Shown here piece after piece: positions 1-12,700 of a stretch of 64,000 nucleotides of DNA. Source of the stretch: Triplophysa rosa (lineage: Eukaryota > Chordata > Actinopteri > Cypriniformes > Nemacheilidae); NCBI RefSeq assembly GCF_024868665.1, contig NC_079896.1:26521477-26585476 (forward strand). The letters run 5' to 3'. The first letter of the stretch is position 1; the number at the start of each line of letters is the position of its first letter. The notes below the pieces were generated by a model. That model ran no database searches. It saw only the letters and a list, made by a program, of their open reading frames with translations, and had not been told where the DNA came from. A program made the translations under genes and the position numbers.

Positions 1-118
1 GTGTGTGTGTGTGTGTGTGTGTGTGATTGCGTGTGTGTGTGTGTGTGATTGCATGTGTGCGTGTGTGTGCGTGAGTGAGTGTGTGCGTGAGTGTGTGTGC
101 GCGCACGTGAGTGCATGC
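1..118. repeat. (GT)n microsatellite
   Basis: Imperfect GT/GTGC run at the left edge, a few bases past the donor of dynein exon 72. It may continue outside the window. Confidence 0.9.
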
Positions 119-126
119 GTGTTTAC

Positions 127-3100
127 TTTAACAGCGCTCCAGGTGGAGTTAGACAGGAAGTCCAGCGGGCTGCTGTAACTGTGGTCAATGTTAAAGCGCA
201 GCAGAAAGTCCAGCTCTCGAGTGTCCACCTCCTTACTCATCAACAATAACTGATACACACACACACACAGTCAGCCAGCAAAATCTATCACAGCTTCATG
301 TTTGTCATGTGTCAGGATGTATTATAACGTGTTACCTGAAATGTAAGATGTGCGGCGAAAGTGATTTTGTCTCTCTCAAACAATCCTCTGTTGATGTAAT
401 TGAATGTTGAGAAGGTGATGCAGTCTTTCAGCGTGTTCACACGACTCTTGACATCTGAACACACGTCTGCATTCTGTACGGCTTTATGAAACACGACGTT
501 AAACGCCTGCGGAGAGAACATCCAACATCTCAACTCGTCAGGGTCACGATCACCCTTCTGCAAACATTTACGATATCAGATTTGCACTATACGGTTATCA
601 TGCCCATGGCGGTATTGACGCGGTATTTTGCGAAATCTTTGTAAAATGAAATCATTGGGCCTCATTTATAAAACACGAGCAGTGTGTATTTGTGTAAAAA
701 GTTTGTAAAGTCGTTGTGACGTAAATTTTCCGATTTGTTAAAAAGTTCGTATTTTCAAAATCTTATTTGGGGATTACTGTATGCTAATTATGAATGAGCG
801 TGCATGCGCGCCCTATTTACGAATGATTGGAATTCATTAACATACATACATTTAACTATCAAATCTGACATTTACGAGGTATTTGTGAATCCGGAGGAGA
901 GTTTTCGGAAAGGTCTGTTTGACGCGTAAATGACTCATGTTTACTCATACTGTATATTTACGAAAGTTTCATGAATGAGGCCCAATGATTCCATCAGTAA
1001 TGTTTATCTTTCATTTTGTTTACTTCATACTTGCTTACTGTTTTATCAGTTATCTGGTCAGTGAATCACACTTAAAATACAAGTTTATGGAGACTGAGAC
1101 AGTTTGTAACCATTCTGATCCTTAAATTCCAAATGGGTGTGGATTTTGTACAATATTATGATGTGATATTAATTAACACGATATTCATAACCGCGTCTTT
1201 TAATATCACGGTTATTGGCAACAACGGTATATGTGACACCCCTAGTTAAAACAAGACAAACATGTAATCTGGTTTAATCATTTATAAATATAATCTCATA
1301 AATGTTAATCTGTAACGATTAAACCGGAGCAGTCAAGATGACGTGCAGTATCCAGATGAGCAATGTGTTTTCAGTTTTAACGTTTTAGGGGCGGAGCTAT
1401 CTTTTTTCTCGACCAATTGCAGACATGAAGTGTTCAGGATATAAGTAACAGCCTGCGCCCTTAAATATTGAATGATTGTGTTATATCTGAAGATCAGTTT
1501 TGCACACACACACACACACGCACGCACACACACACACACACACGCACGCACGCACACTCACGCACACACACACACACGCACACGCACGCACGCACGCACG
1601 CACGCACGCACACACACGCACACGCACGCACGCACGCACACACGCACACACACACGCACACACACACACCTTGAGGGAGAACTGGTACATGGGGTTGATC
1701 TTGTTAAGGTCATTGATGATGAAGTACAGGAGAGATGCTCTGACAGCCACGGGCCGGTAGTGCTCACGCGCCTCATTTATCTTCACCTCATTAACCTTTG
1801 CTTCCAACACCTGCACAACATCACAAGCACCAGAAGAGACAAGACAAGAACAAATAAAACAACCTCTGGCTATTCCTATGTCTTACAGAATCCAGATGCA
1901 ATCTTCTGAGGTAAACTGTAGCATTCTGTATTATTAACTATAGTCAAATATAACAATCTTTCCACAATACGCACTTCAATTAAACACACAATAAGAACGG
2001 AATCAGAAACACTTACTTTGAAAAGAAAATGAGAACATGTAGAAAATTGAGATGAAGAGAGCTTTTTACTGAAGTACTATGGCACTATAGTTTTGCATAT
2101 TTACTATAGTAAGGTTTAAAAGACGGTAGTATCTAGGAATGTTTCTCTAGTTTACTAAAGTAAACACTAAATCATACTGTGAGAGATCACATGTGGGTCT
2201 GATCATAGCTCCGGGCTGAGGTGAAAACGTAATGCCCCGTTCACATTACAAACGACGAAGTGACATGATCCCGTTCATTTCAATGGAGAGCTGGCGACTT
2301 CCGGCGACACAAGCAGTAGCAACCGTTGGCGACGGGATGGGTCGTGTCTAGCGACGTGACAAAGCTGAGAAATGCTTAACGTTATGCAAACAAGGAGCGA
2401 CTTTTGGGGGCGACAGCCAATAGGAGTGAAGATGGGGGCTAACGTGATTCTTCTTCTCTCAGCTAGCGACCTCACCGCCAACCCCTGGCCACTTGCAGTG
2501 ACAAAGTCGCTTGGACTGTGAACGGGGCGTAAGACATCAGCATCTGCAAACAGCTTCACAGAAATGTGACATCGTTCGAAGTGATCATTTGCAAAGTATG
2601 AAAAGTTTGATTTCGCTGTCAGGTACCAATGAGCATGAGTCCGACCCTACAGAAGAAGCTGTTAAGTCAAACCTTCATCTCAATCTCTGCTGCCGTGTGT
2701 TTGGTGCTCTCCAGTTTCTCCACCAGAACATCATCCCCGAGGAAGTTACTCTCTGCGGCAGACAGACGGGTCAGTAACTCGTCCTCCAACTGCTTCAGCT
2801 CGATCTTAAATGTGTTCTGCTGTTTAGTCAGCTCTGACTGCACACAAAATCGTTATTATACGACACTTGATCTGAACATCTCACTAAACATGATGTCAAC
2901 ACACGTGCCTTGAGATGCTCCAGGTCCGGTCTCTCCAGATTCACCACCTCAGCCAGCAGCTGATCCTCCAGACCGTCACGAGTCACCGTGAAGTTTATCA
3001 GTGTGGTCTGAGCCTGAATCTCAGGTTTATAGTGAGGATTCGCCAGCTTCGTGTGCAGAATCAGACGAAAGTCTGGATGAAAATAACACTCCTTATCTCC

Positions 3101-4637
3101 AACTTTAATACAGCTGCAGAAACCAGACAGAAGAAATCTTTGAAGAGTCATCAGTATAGTTATATTTACAGTCAACACTGTGGCTGTCGTTAAAGATCTG
3201 TCCCACATATGTTTAGTTACTGTGTTGAAATGCTGTGTGTTGTGTTTGTCATGTACCTGCCCTTCTTGATGGTGTGACGGCCCAGCAGCGGATCAATGAC
3301 GGGTTCAATGGTCTCCTCTAGATTCTCAATCAATACAGGTTTACCAGAGACCACGGCCAGTTCAATCACATCCACATACCTGCAACAACACAACACAACA
3401 CAACTTCACTAAACATGATCAATCCCAAATCATCTAGACATCAACATTTTAGGCTGGTATTGAGGTTATTCTGTCATCATTTATTCATCCTCAAAATCTG
3501 CTTTCTTCTGTAAACACAATTCTCTGCCAAGACAAGCTATAGGAACACATTTAGAAAATAAGTACTGTCCAGAAAAATGCTGTGGTGGAAAAAATGTGAG
3601 AAGGAAAAGAACATTTGTTCTCGGGGCTTTTGTGTTCTCTCGCAAAACGTTTGCGTTTCCTCCGAGAAATATTGCGTTCCCTCGCAAAGACATTTGGGTA
3701 GCTCACAAATTATTGGTCTGGGAAGCTGTGAAATTATTGCCGACTTTACCAAACTCCTTGAGCACTGAACGTATTTCCTTATACTTAAGTTCAAGTTCAA
3801 AATAAAACTAAGAACCACCCCATTGTTAACGTATGGCGTTGTCTGTGATGCCGCCAGCGAGACGATAAACAGAAAGTACCCGTCCGAAGTCGCAACATGT
3901 TTTGCGAGAGAACGCACATATCTTTGTAAGGGAATGCAGTGTTTCTCAGAGGAACGCAAAAGCTTTCAAAAAAAATAAAATAAATTCCACCACCATGTCC
4001 CTTCTGGGGCATGGTGGTGGAATAAAATCCCTACACTGTTTTCAAACAGGACAAAATAAATACGGATTAAAAAAAACGTAAAGTCAATTGTGAATATTAA
4101 ACGAGCATCATTCCAGATTCATCATCATGAGCGGTCACTCACCCCTTCTGTCCGAGGTTAATGACTTTGAGGCGGTTGCCATAGTGACTCCTGAGCCACT
4201 TGATGCCCTGCAGCTGAGGGTCGATGAGCAGTGGCCAGCGCTCACAGTTACTCAGTATTGTGGCGTTCTGAGTGGACATCTTATCACCCGGCAGACCTTC
4301 ATTGTTCCACTTGGCAATCGTGGCGTCATCTGTTAACATGGAAACGGGATCTAATCCCTCAGTCATGGGAATCGCCACCTGAAACACGAAGCACAAACAG
4401 ATTTATGCTGCATCGTCAGCATAACTTGACTTAAAGACAACATACACGAGTAAGTTTGTGTACTTTTTGTGAGCGCAGGTAAGGCATCCAGAGGTTGTGC
4501 AGGAGCTCGTGTCTGAATCTCTTTGAGAAAGAACCGGCGTATGAGATGAAGGCAGCGGTGAGGAGTACGTCTCCACACAGAGTCGACTCCTGCTCTCTGT
4601 ACTGAGCCACAGAATGAACCCAGCGCACGTTTTCTGA
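127..4637 (-). CDS. Dynein heavy chain exons 65-72: AAA5 and start of AAA6, residues 3337-3782
   Basis: Exons: 4464-4637, 4143-4378, 3257-3379, 2909-3113, 2673-2837, 1670-1810, 336-506, 127-249. Family stretches are [86 protein letters not shown] and [19 protein letters not shown]. The donor after exon 68 is GC (exon ends CTCAAG, intron GCACGT), because using the GT four bases on would shift the frame. The donor after exon 70 comes from a CA/TG microsatellite. The next donor, after exon 72, is at 121-126, and the gene continues off the left edge. Confidence 0.92.
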
Positions 4638-6742
4638 CTGAAACACACACGCACACTGCTCATCAATCAATATCAAACACACTCGGCTGTTTCTGATACA
4701 GAAGATAGTTGTGAGAAAAACACAGTTCTTTCAGCTGCCATTGAAGACAATTGTAAAGACAACATGGCTGTACATCGCGAAGGGCAGTTTTATTCCGACC
4801 TCTAAGCCCTTGACCAGACGGTTGGCCAGTTGGATTGTTGTATTGGTGCGGTTCACTTCATCCTGACAGCGCAGCTTCTCTGATGTGGCTTTCTCAAACG
4901 CCGCCTTCAGCGTGTCCAAACTACTGTCCAACTCCTGTATAACACAAACACACGTGACATCACACGGTCAATGTTCAGACACGCAACATCAGGGTTCTGC
5001 TGAGCTTTATTCCGTGATATTGACACACGCACAAAATATCAGTATCACTACTCTATTATGCAAAACATACACAATTCCATATTTGTGTGGCACATGAAGC
5101 GAGAGAGACTCACGGTGAGTTTCTTTCTGATGATGTCCAGTTTCTCGGCGGCCTCGATCAGGTCAGCGTTTGCCTGACGCAGACACATTCTCTTCACCTC
5201 CACCTCACAAAACACCTGAGAAACAGACACAAGGCAACTCGCAGACTCATCTCCACTAATAACATAATGTGTCAAATGTCCTTTCACACTGACTGGAAAC
5301 TGTGAAACGTATATTTAAGCTTTTGAAATGTCCAGTGTTGTTGAGATGTCCAGTGGAGATTTACTCACGTATGTCTGAACAGAGCAGCGTGAGGGAGAGA
5401 ATCAGAGAAACACACCGTCACACACAATCAAACCTGCTGAGAAATCATATTCCACTGGATCTAATGGTTATAATGGGAATTGTAGCCTATTGGTTTGAAT
5501 GGAAACTATAATGGTGTCTGTGGGTCTCTACTGGTCATGTTTTCTGTTCTGTTGGTGTGATGTTATCTGGAGAATGAGAATCAATAGTTAACACTGTTCA
5601 ATCGTAATGGAATAAACCCAAAACACACCACAAAAATAAATGAAATACTGGTTAACAGCTGAAGGGTCGTGATGGGATTTAAAATGAAAACCATCAGAGT
5701 TCGTTTCGTTTTGTCAGCAGACCACATTCATCGAACAATTCCCTGTGAGGTTTTCCATTTACCGTAAACACACTGTGGTGTCAAGAATGATCAGAGACGT
5801 TCTTTAGGATTCATGGGAAATATAACTTCAACAATAACCACAAACAAACATTTGAAATAAGATACTGACTTTGTGTGTAATCCAAATCTGCTAAACTGTT
5901 ACGTTTTGTGTTTATTGCTTGTGTTTATTTAAAATATCACCCAATTACACAAATCCATTCCTAGAGTTCTTGATCATTGAAACTGATCTTACATTATAAT
6001 ATGCATATTGATTTCACAATCTTAATACTGGGCTGCAGTGTTTTCTGACCTGGTGGAATCGGATGATGTTGATGACCCAGGCACAGAGACCGGCCGCCGC
6101 AGATGATTTCAGACGCACAAAATCCGGGTTAAAATCCGGATCGCTCAGATACTCGTCTTTGATCACACGTACTGTAGCTTCAGGGATGTGTTCTTTATCA
6201 AAATTCATCAGCGTCTGCAGAAAATCATCAACCTAACAAAATAAACCCACACACACAAACATCTGTTAAACGTTCATCTTTGACATCTTAAACTTCGAAT
6301 TCAATATCAGACCGTTTTTTAATGCTCCAATTTGAGTATTCGAAACATCACTTACAGAAGAATGAAATGTTCAGAAGTCTTATTTCATTTTCAGGATGAA
6401 TCTACAAGGCCAAAAACAGTTTGCCCATTGCTAACGTTAAATGTCAGTAGAATAAAAACACGTGACACACCGGAGGCTAAATCTGTGTGTTTAAATGTCA
6501 CGCTCACTTTACTCATGACGACTTTACAAGCCTTCCAGCTCCGGTCTTTAGGAATCCGGCCGTTAGGAGCCAAAAGAACCAGAACCGCCGCAGAAACGTT
6601 CGTCACGATGACCGGAGGGTTCGGAAACGTCCGCAACTCTGTTAGATTCAACTAGACACACACAAATGAAACCAGCGCACACATTTAAAAAGCATTTGCA
6701 TTGTGAAACTTGGCGATTTGGATTCAACAATTCATCTAAACA

Positions 6743-6797
<55 letters not shown>

Positions 6798-9700
6798 GCA
6801 CGCACCCGGCACGCGACCGCACGCACACACACACACACACACACGCACAGCACGCACGACGCACGCACGCACGCACGCACGCACACATCTGCGCCCACCG
6901 CACACGCACACAGCACGACACACACCACACACACACACACAGCACACACACACACACACACACGCACACACACACACACGCACAGCACGCACGCACACAC
7001 ACACACACACACACGCACAGCACGCACGCACAGCACGCACGCACAGCACGCACGCACACACACACACACACACCCTGTTGAGTGTGTTGAGCGCTGCATT
7101 AGCCGCCTGTAAAGCCGGTTCAGCCTTCGCCAGATCCACTTCAGTCTCCTGCTGCTGTTTGGTCACTTCTGCTTGAATCACTTCTACCTGATACACACAT
7201 TTATGATCATCATCACCAGTCACACTTGAATAATAATGGTAACACTTTACATTAGGGTTCCCTTTATAAAGCATTTCTAAATGTGTTCATTTATGATTAA
7301 TAAGTCATTTACAAATGCATTATAAAGTAGTTATAACTGCATATATAAAAAGGATTCTAACAAAATAGTGAGCCATTTTTAACTCACATGTTATAAATGC
7401 TTAATAAATGTGAATATTTAACAGGCATCCACTTTTCCATGCACTTTCATGGGCTGTCAATACATCTAAATATATGACTCACATCAGAGGTGTAGCCTTG
7501 TGAGCAAGCATTCTGTTTCTACAATAAATAATAACTAAATGTTTTCTGGTTTTGATTAACTATTGGAAGTAATTGAATCATTAATAAAACATCAAGTTTA
7601 CAACAACCTTTGTGTTAAAAAGTGAACAAAAGTTTGATGAATTTATCTTGGTAAGCAAGAAAAAACGGCTTTGGATAAGCATCATGATCTGAGGGCATTC
7701 TGGAGGGCACCGGAAGACATTGGGAATCGGATCAGGTAAGCAACATGGTTTGAAAAGTGACATAAGATGTGAAATATACAATAATAAGAAAAACCAACAT
7801 AACACCCCACAGTCTCCCGTCTGACGGCCTATTTTGCGAACAACATCAAGATAATAATGAATCTGCTTTCAAGTCAAATAAATAATGAATAAATACATTT
7901 ATTAAGCATTTATAACATGTGAGTTAAAAATGACACTATTTGGCAGGTATTTCGTTAGAATCCCCCTTTTTTATTTACGCAGTTATAACCGCTTTATAAT
8001 GCATTTGTAAATGACTTACTAATCATTAATGAACACATTTATAAATGCTTTATGAAGGGAACCTTAATGTAAAGTGTTACCATAATAATTAATAATAATA
8101 AACTCATTCATATGAATAAACATGTAATATATCAGAATACATTAAAGTGGTATTGTTAAATGGTTTTGTTGTGTTGTGTGTGTCTCACTCTCTGTTCTTC
8201 AGTGTCTGCAACACTTCTCTCTTGACTGAGTTTCTCGCTCTGTTGTCCGATCTTAGCGATGAGAGCTTCAGTATCAGTGTTTCTCAGCTGTAACTCCACC
8301 TCCTGTATGGCCAATTTAGCCTTCAAATCCTCCACCTGACACACACACACACAGACAGAAACGTTACGTTACTTTACGTTGCGTTACTTTGCGTGACGTT
8401 GTTACTTTACGTTGTGTTACTTTGCGTGACGTTACGTTACTTTACGTTACGTTACTTTGCGTGACATTACGTTACTTTACGTTACGTTACGCTATGCTAC
8501 ATTGCGTTATGTTACAATACATTACGTTACTTTCCTTTGCGTAACTTTACGTCACCTTACTTTACTTTACTTGATATGATTGGTAAATATTGCTTTTCTT
8601 TCTGCTTCTGTTAGAAATGCACAGCTTTGTTAAATGCGTTGACATCATTTCCAGTCAAACCAGACGTATAACTTGTCATGGGGACTTATATAACCAGAAA
8701 CCATATCATCTAAACTGAAGTTTTTTTGTTTGAATATGTTAGCCTTAAGGATATTTGTAAACTCCAAAAGATTATCAAAATTCAAATTCAATAGATTTAA
8801 GTTTCACTTAACTTTTACTTTTGTCAATAGACCGTTTCATCGGAAGTGCACGCTGGGACTGCAGTCAATTTCCGGTCTGTGTTTTATTATATAATTATTC
8901 ATATTTTATTCAATTTATGTTAATATCAATTTATATTATTATTTTATTGTATAATAATTGTATTAAAAAATTCCTTTGATTAAATAAACAATTTGTTGAA
9001 TGGGTCCTGTAGTTTGGACGCATTTAAAGAATCCGTATGGTACACTGACATCTAGCGGTCGAGCTTGGTATCGCAGTCGAAATTCAAAATATTGGAGAGA
9101 CAAGTTTAGCCAAGTAACGCTTCTCGGTTTCTTTTGCTTGTTATCAGAAATAATCTACAGGCGCTCTATTGTTTGTGAATGTGTACCGGAAGTAAACTGC
9201 AGCTCACGAACGCACGCATGCGCAGTCACTTTTGTTTATGTTGTCACTTTGAAACCCTCTATATGGATCAATTGATCAACGTCTCTGACATCATTCTGCA
9301 CTTCAGCTTCTTGTTAGATTTCAGGCTGTGAGGTAAACTAAACTCTATTTGCTATTTTAAAAGAGGGAGGAGCCAGTCAATAGGTATCAAAAACTTCCTG
9401 TTTCAGTGAAAATGACGTCAATGCATCAAACAAAGTTGTTCAGTTCAGACACTTCAGGGGGTCTTTAGGAGTAACATATTCATACTAAAAGCCAAAAAAC
9501 TTCCATTTTGATTTATGGGGACTTTTATAAAGTGCTATGAGATTACAGTAACACGCAGTGATAATAAGAGCAGGGACAGAGCTGAGTTGTGTTGACCTGT
9601 GATGCGGTGGTCAGTAATTTCTGCAGGCCGTTCTCCAGACGCTCCATCTTCTGACTGAGTTCTCTTCTCTTTGACCCCAGCAGGTTGCCGTAGAGCTTCA

Positions 9701-12700
9701 TGAACTCCAGGAAACTCTTGGGTGTTGTGTAATTGAAGCGCTTCTCATTCTGCTGGTATTTCACGCTCACCTCGTTGACAGTAGTGTGAGCGAACGAGAT
9801 GAAGTCACTGATGGACACTCGCACCGCCGGCTACACCACAGAAACACACGTCTGGATTAATCACAATCACGTCTCTTCATTGTGTTTTAACTAACGGACA
9901 TGCTATAAAGTACATAATATAACTTTATAGTATGCAAGATGAATCAGAATTATTTCTTAAGTCTTAGTATTTTGAAAGCAGTGTGCCTGGTGAATAATCA
10001 AAGCCTACATCCATGCACACTTTTCCATCAAATCATGAGTATTAGAAGTATGTGAAGAAGTATGCAGCCATGTCAACTGCTCGAACTGTGTCTTACGTCC
10101 AGGCCGGGGATGTTCTGTATGAAAGTGCTGCTGACCGAGTGCAGTGCATGCTGGGGCCAGGGATGAAACCAGTCGATGGCGGTGCAGTTCACCAGTGCCG
10201 GAAACTTCCGAGCACGCGTGCGAAGAGTGAAGCCCACCGGAGAGAAACACAGCACCACCTACAGCGGAGGAGGGGCATGACGTCACAACATTATCAGTGA
10301 GAAAAACGGATTCAAACGATAGTTTGTGCAAACACAGATATGAAGTGAACACCTTTAGTTGTCTGCGTATGCGGTCAATGAAGAAGTCCCAGCAGTTCTC
10401 ACGCGTGTCCAGTAAACCCAGCGCTCGCAGCTCCACACGGATGGAAGACACGATCATGTCAACCTCCTCCTCGCTGAACAGGTCAGGAATATCTCCTGAC
10501 AGAAAGAGAGAGAGTCAATGACAGGCCTACGGAGGGTTGGAGGTGAATGCGAGGTGAGTTTGCGTTGTGTACCTGATGCCAACATGTCATTTATCAGCAC
10601 CAGAAATCTTTCATCGGGAATCTGAGCATCTGTGTGCAGGAAGATGGTACCGATGTTCTTCACTCCAACCTTGATGTACAGAGCAGCTATATCACTCTAC
10701 ACACAGAGACAGAGAGAAAACAAACGTTATAAATCTGTACGGAATAAAAAAAGATCATCTGAATAAATGTCCATACCGAAACCTCCAGGGGGAATCTGGT
10801 GCTTCCTCTATTAACACTTGTAAAATCAATAGCATGGAATATCTATTTTCTGTATTATAGAGATTTTCAGTAACAAAAATATATACACTACCAGTCAAAA
10901 GTTTTCCAACACTTGAATAAAACGTGACCCTCCATAAGTCTTAAGTAGCACGGGAATTTTTGTGTCAATAGCCAACAAAACGTTGTACGGGTCAAAATTG
11001 TGGATTTTTCTTTTATGGCACAAATCATTAGAACATTAAGTAAAGATCATGTTCCATGAAGATATTTTGTCAATTTTCTACCGTAAATATATCAAAAAAT
11101 AATAATAGTAATTAATATGTAAAATAAATAAGCAATATGCTATGCTAAGGACTTCATTTGGACAACAAAGGCGATTTATTTTCTCAATACGTTTTTGTTT
11201 TTGCACCCTCAGATTTTTAAATAGTTGTCTCTTGGCCAAATATTGTCCTATCCTAACTATCCTAACTTTCAGATGATGTAATAATCTCAATTTTGAAAAT
11301 TGACACATAAAACGGGTCTCATTCATTTGCATAAAATGTTTAGCACAGATTATATGTTTATTTGTCAAATCTGTTATTGTCATATTAAAGCGGATCTCTC
11401 ATTCTTTAAACAAACGTAATTCTTCTGAAAATCCATAAAGGTCCGTTTTAAAAACTTTTTGTTTTTTATAAAGTTTTTACACACGTCATGTGCAGCTGTT
11501 TTGAGGTTAGCACAAGGAGTTAAAGCAGGAAACTGTGCAAAACACAAAAGAAATGGAATGAAATGTGAATGTACCCTCAGGTCGCTGATGCCGTAGCCTT
11601 TGCGCAGTGTGATCTGAAACACTTCCAGTCCGCTGAGAAAGGCAGCGAGTCGACAGAGACTCTGTTTCCCACTTCCACCCACGCCGATCAGCAACGTGTT
11701 CCCCACAGGAGACTCCAGAATACGACTGATCCTACAACTACAAAGAAAGACTTACACATTCATGTCACGATAACCTCATTCAGACAGACCGGTCGACGTT
11801 AAATCTGACTTTACGGGAATGAGTTTTTGCATTCTCACATGTGTTGCATGGCCTCCTCGAACAGCACCAGGTTCATGTCAGAATGCAGTTCATTGTGATG
11901 CTCCAGCGCGTCCGTCAGCGTCTTCTGAAGCTTCTCCAGATCCGTCACCTGTGCGTACCGCGGCTCGCCCTTACCGTGAGCGAAGTGAAAATAGATCAAC
12001 GGCTGGTTGATGAAGATCGACTCGTCGATGCCCTACAGAGACAGACAGAGTCATTGGGTTTACAGGTCAGGTGACTCCGCGGCGTCTGGAGACGTTCTGC
12101 TCACCTCAAAGTATCTCTTGCCCGTGTCCAGCAGGATCTTGTTGAACAGCTCCACATCTTTCTCCTCCATGAGTTTATCTGAATATACTCGAGAGGACTC
12201 GTGTAGCCACAGGTGCACCAGATCTATGGGGTAGCGCACCTGCTCCGGCAGAGCGAAGAGAATGCCCTGCACACGCACACCAAACACCATCATTTATAAA
12301 TGCATTGTGTTCCTGAGACTCCGACCATATACAGTACACCTCTGAATGCATTCCTTGACACCTGGAAGATGTTGGAGATGTCTCTGAGGTTGAAGATGTA
12401 GTGGAAGCGAATGGCAGTGGGCAGAAAGTTCTGGTTCATTTTCTGATGAAGACAGATGGCGGCCTGCACCAGCGTGCTGACCATACGACTCACACCGTAA
12501 CTGTAACCGCCCTGCTGGAAGTGACCGCTCAGAATACTGCTGTATATAGTGCTCAGAGCCTCAGCGCCGGGGAAATGAACGGCAAACACGGAGAAATGCC
12601 TCTGAAGAGAACGAGAATGCATGTAGTTACATATGACTTTTTCATGACGTCAGGATTCATTAAAGACGATTGGGTCTTCTCGTTACATAAGAAGATATGT

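Noticed and set aside
1468..1909. Long His/Thr/Arg-rich and Cys/Val-rich open frames on both strands
   Set aside because: Translations of a CA microsatellite; no coding pattern.
6563..7274. Frames up to 180 codons across 6743-7073
   Set aside because: Same artefact. Only the 38-codon dynein exon at 7074-7187 and exon 61 are real.
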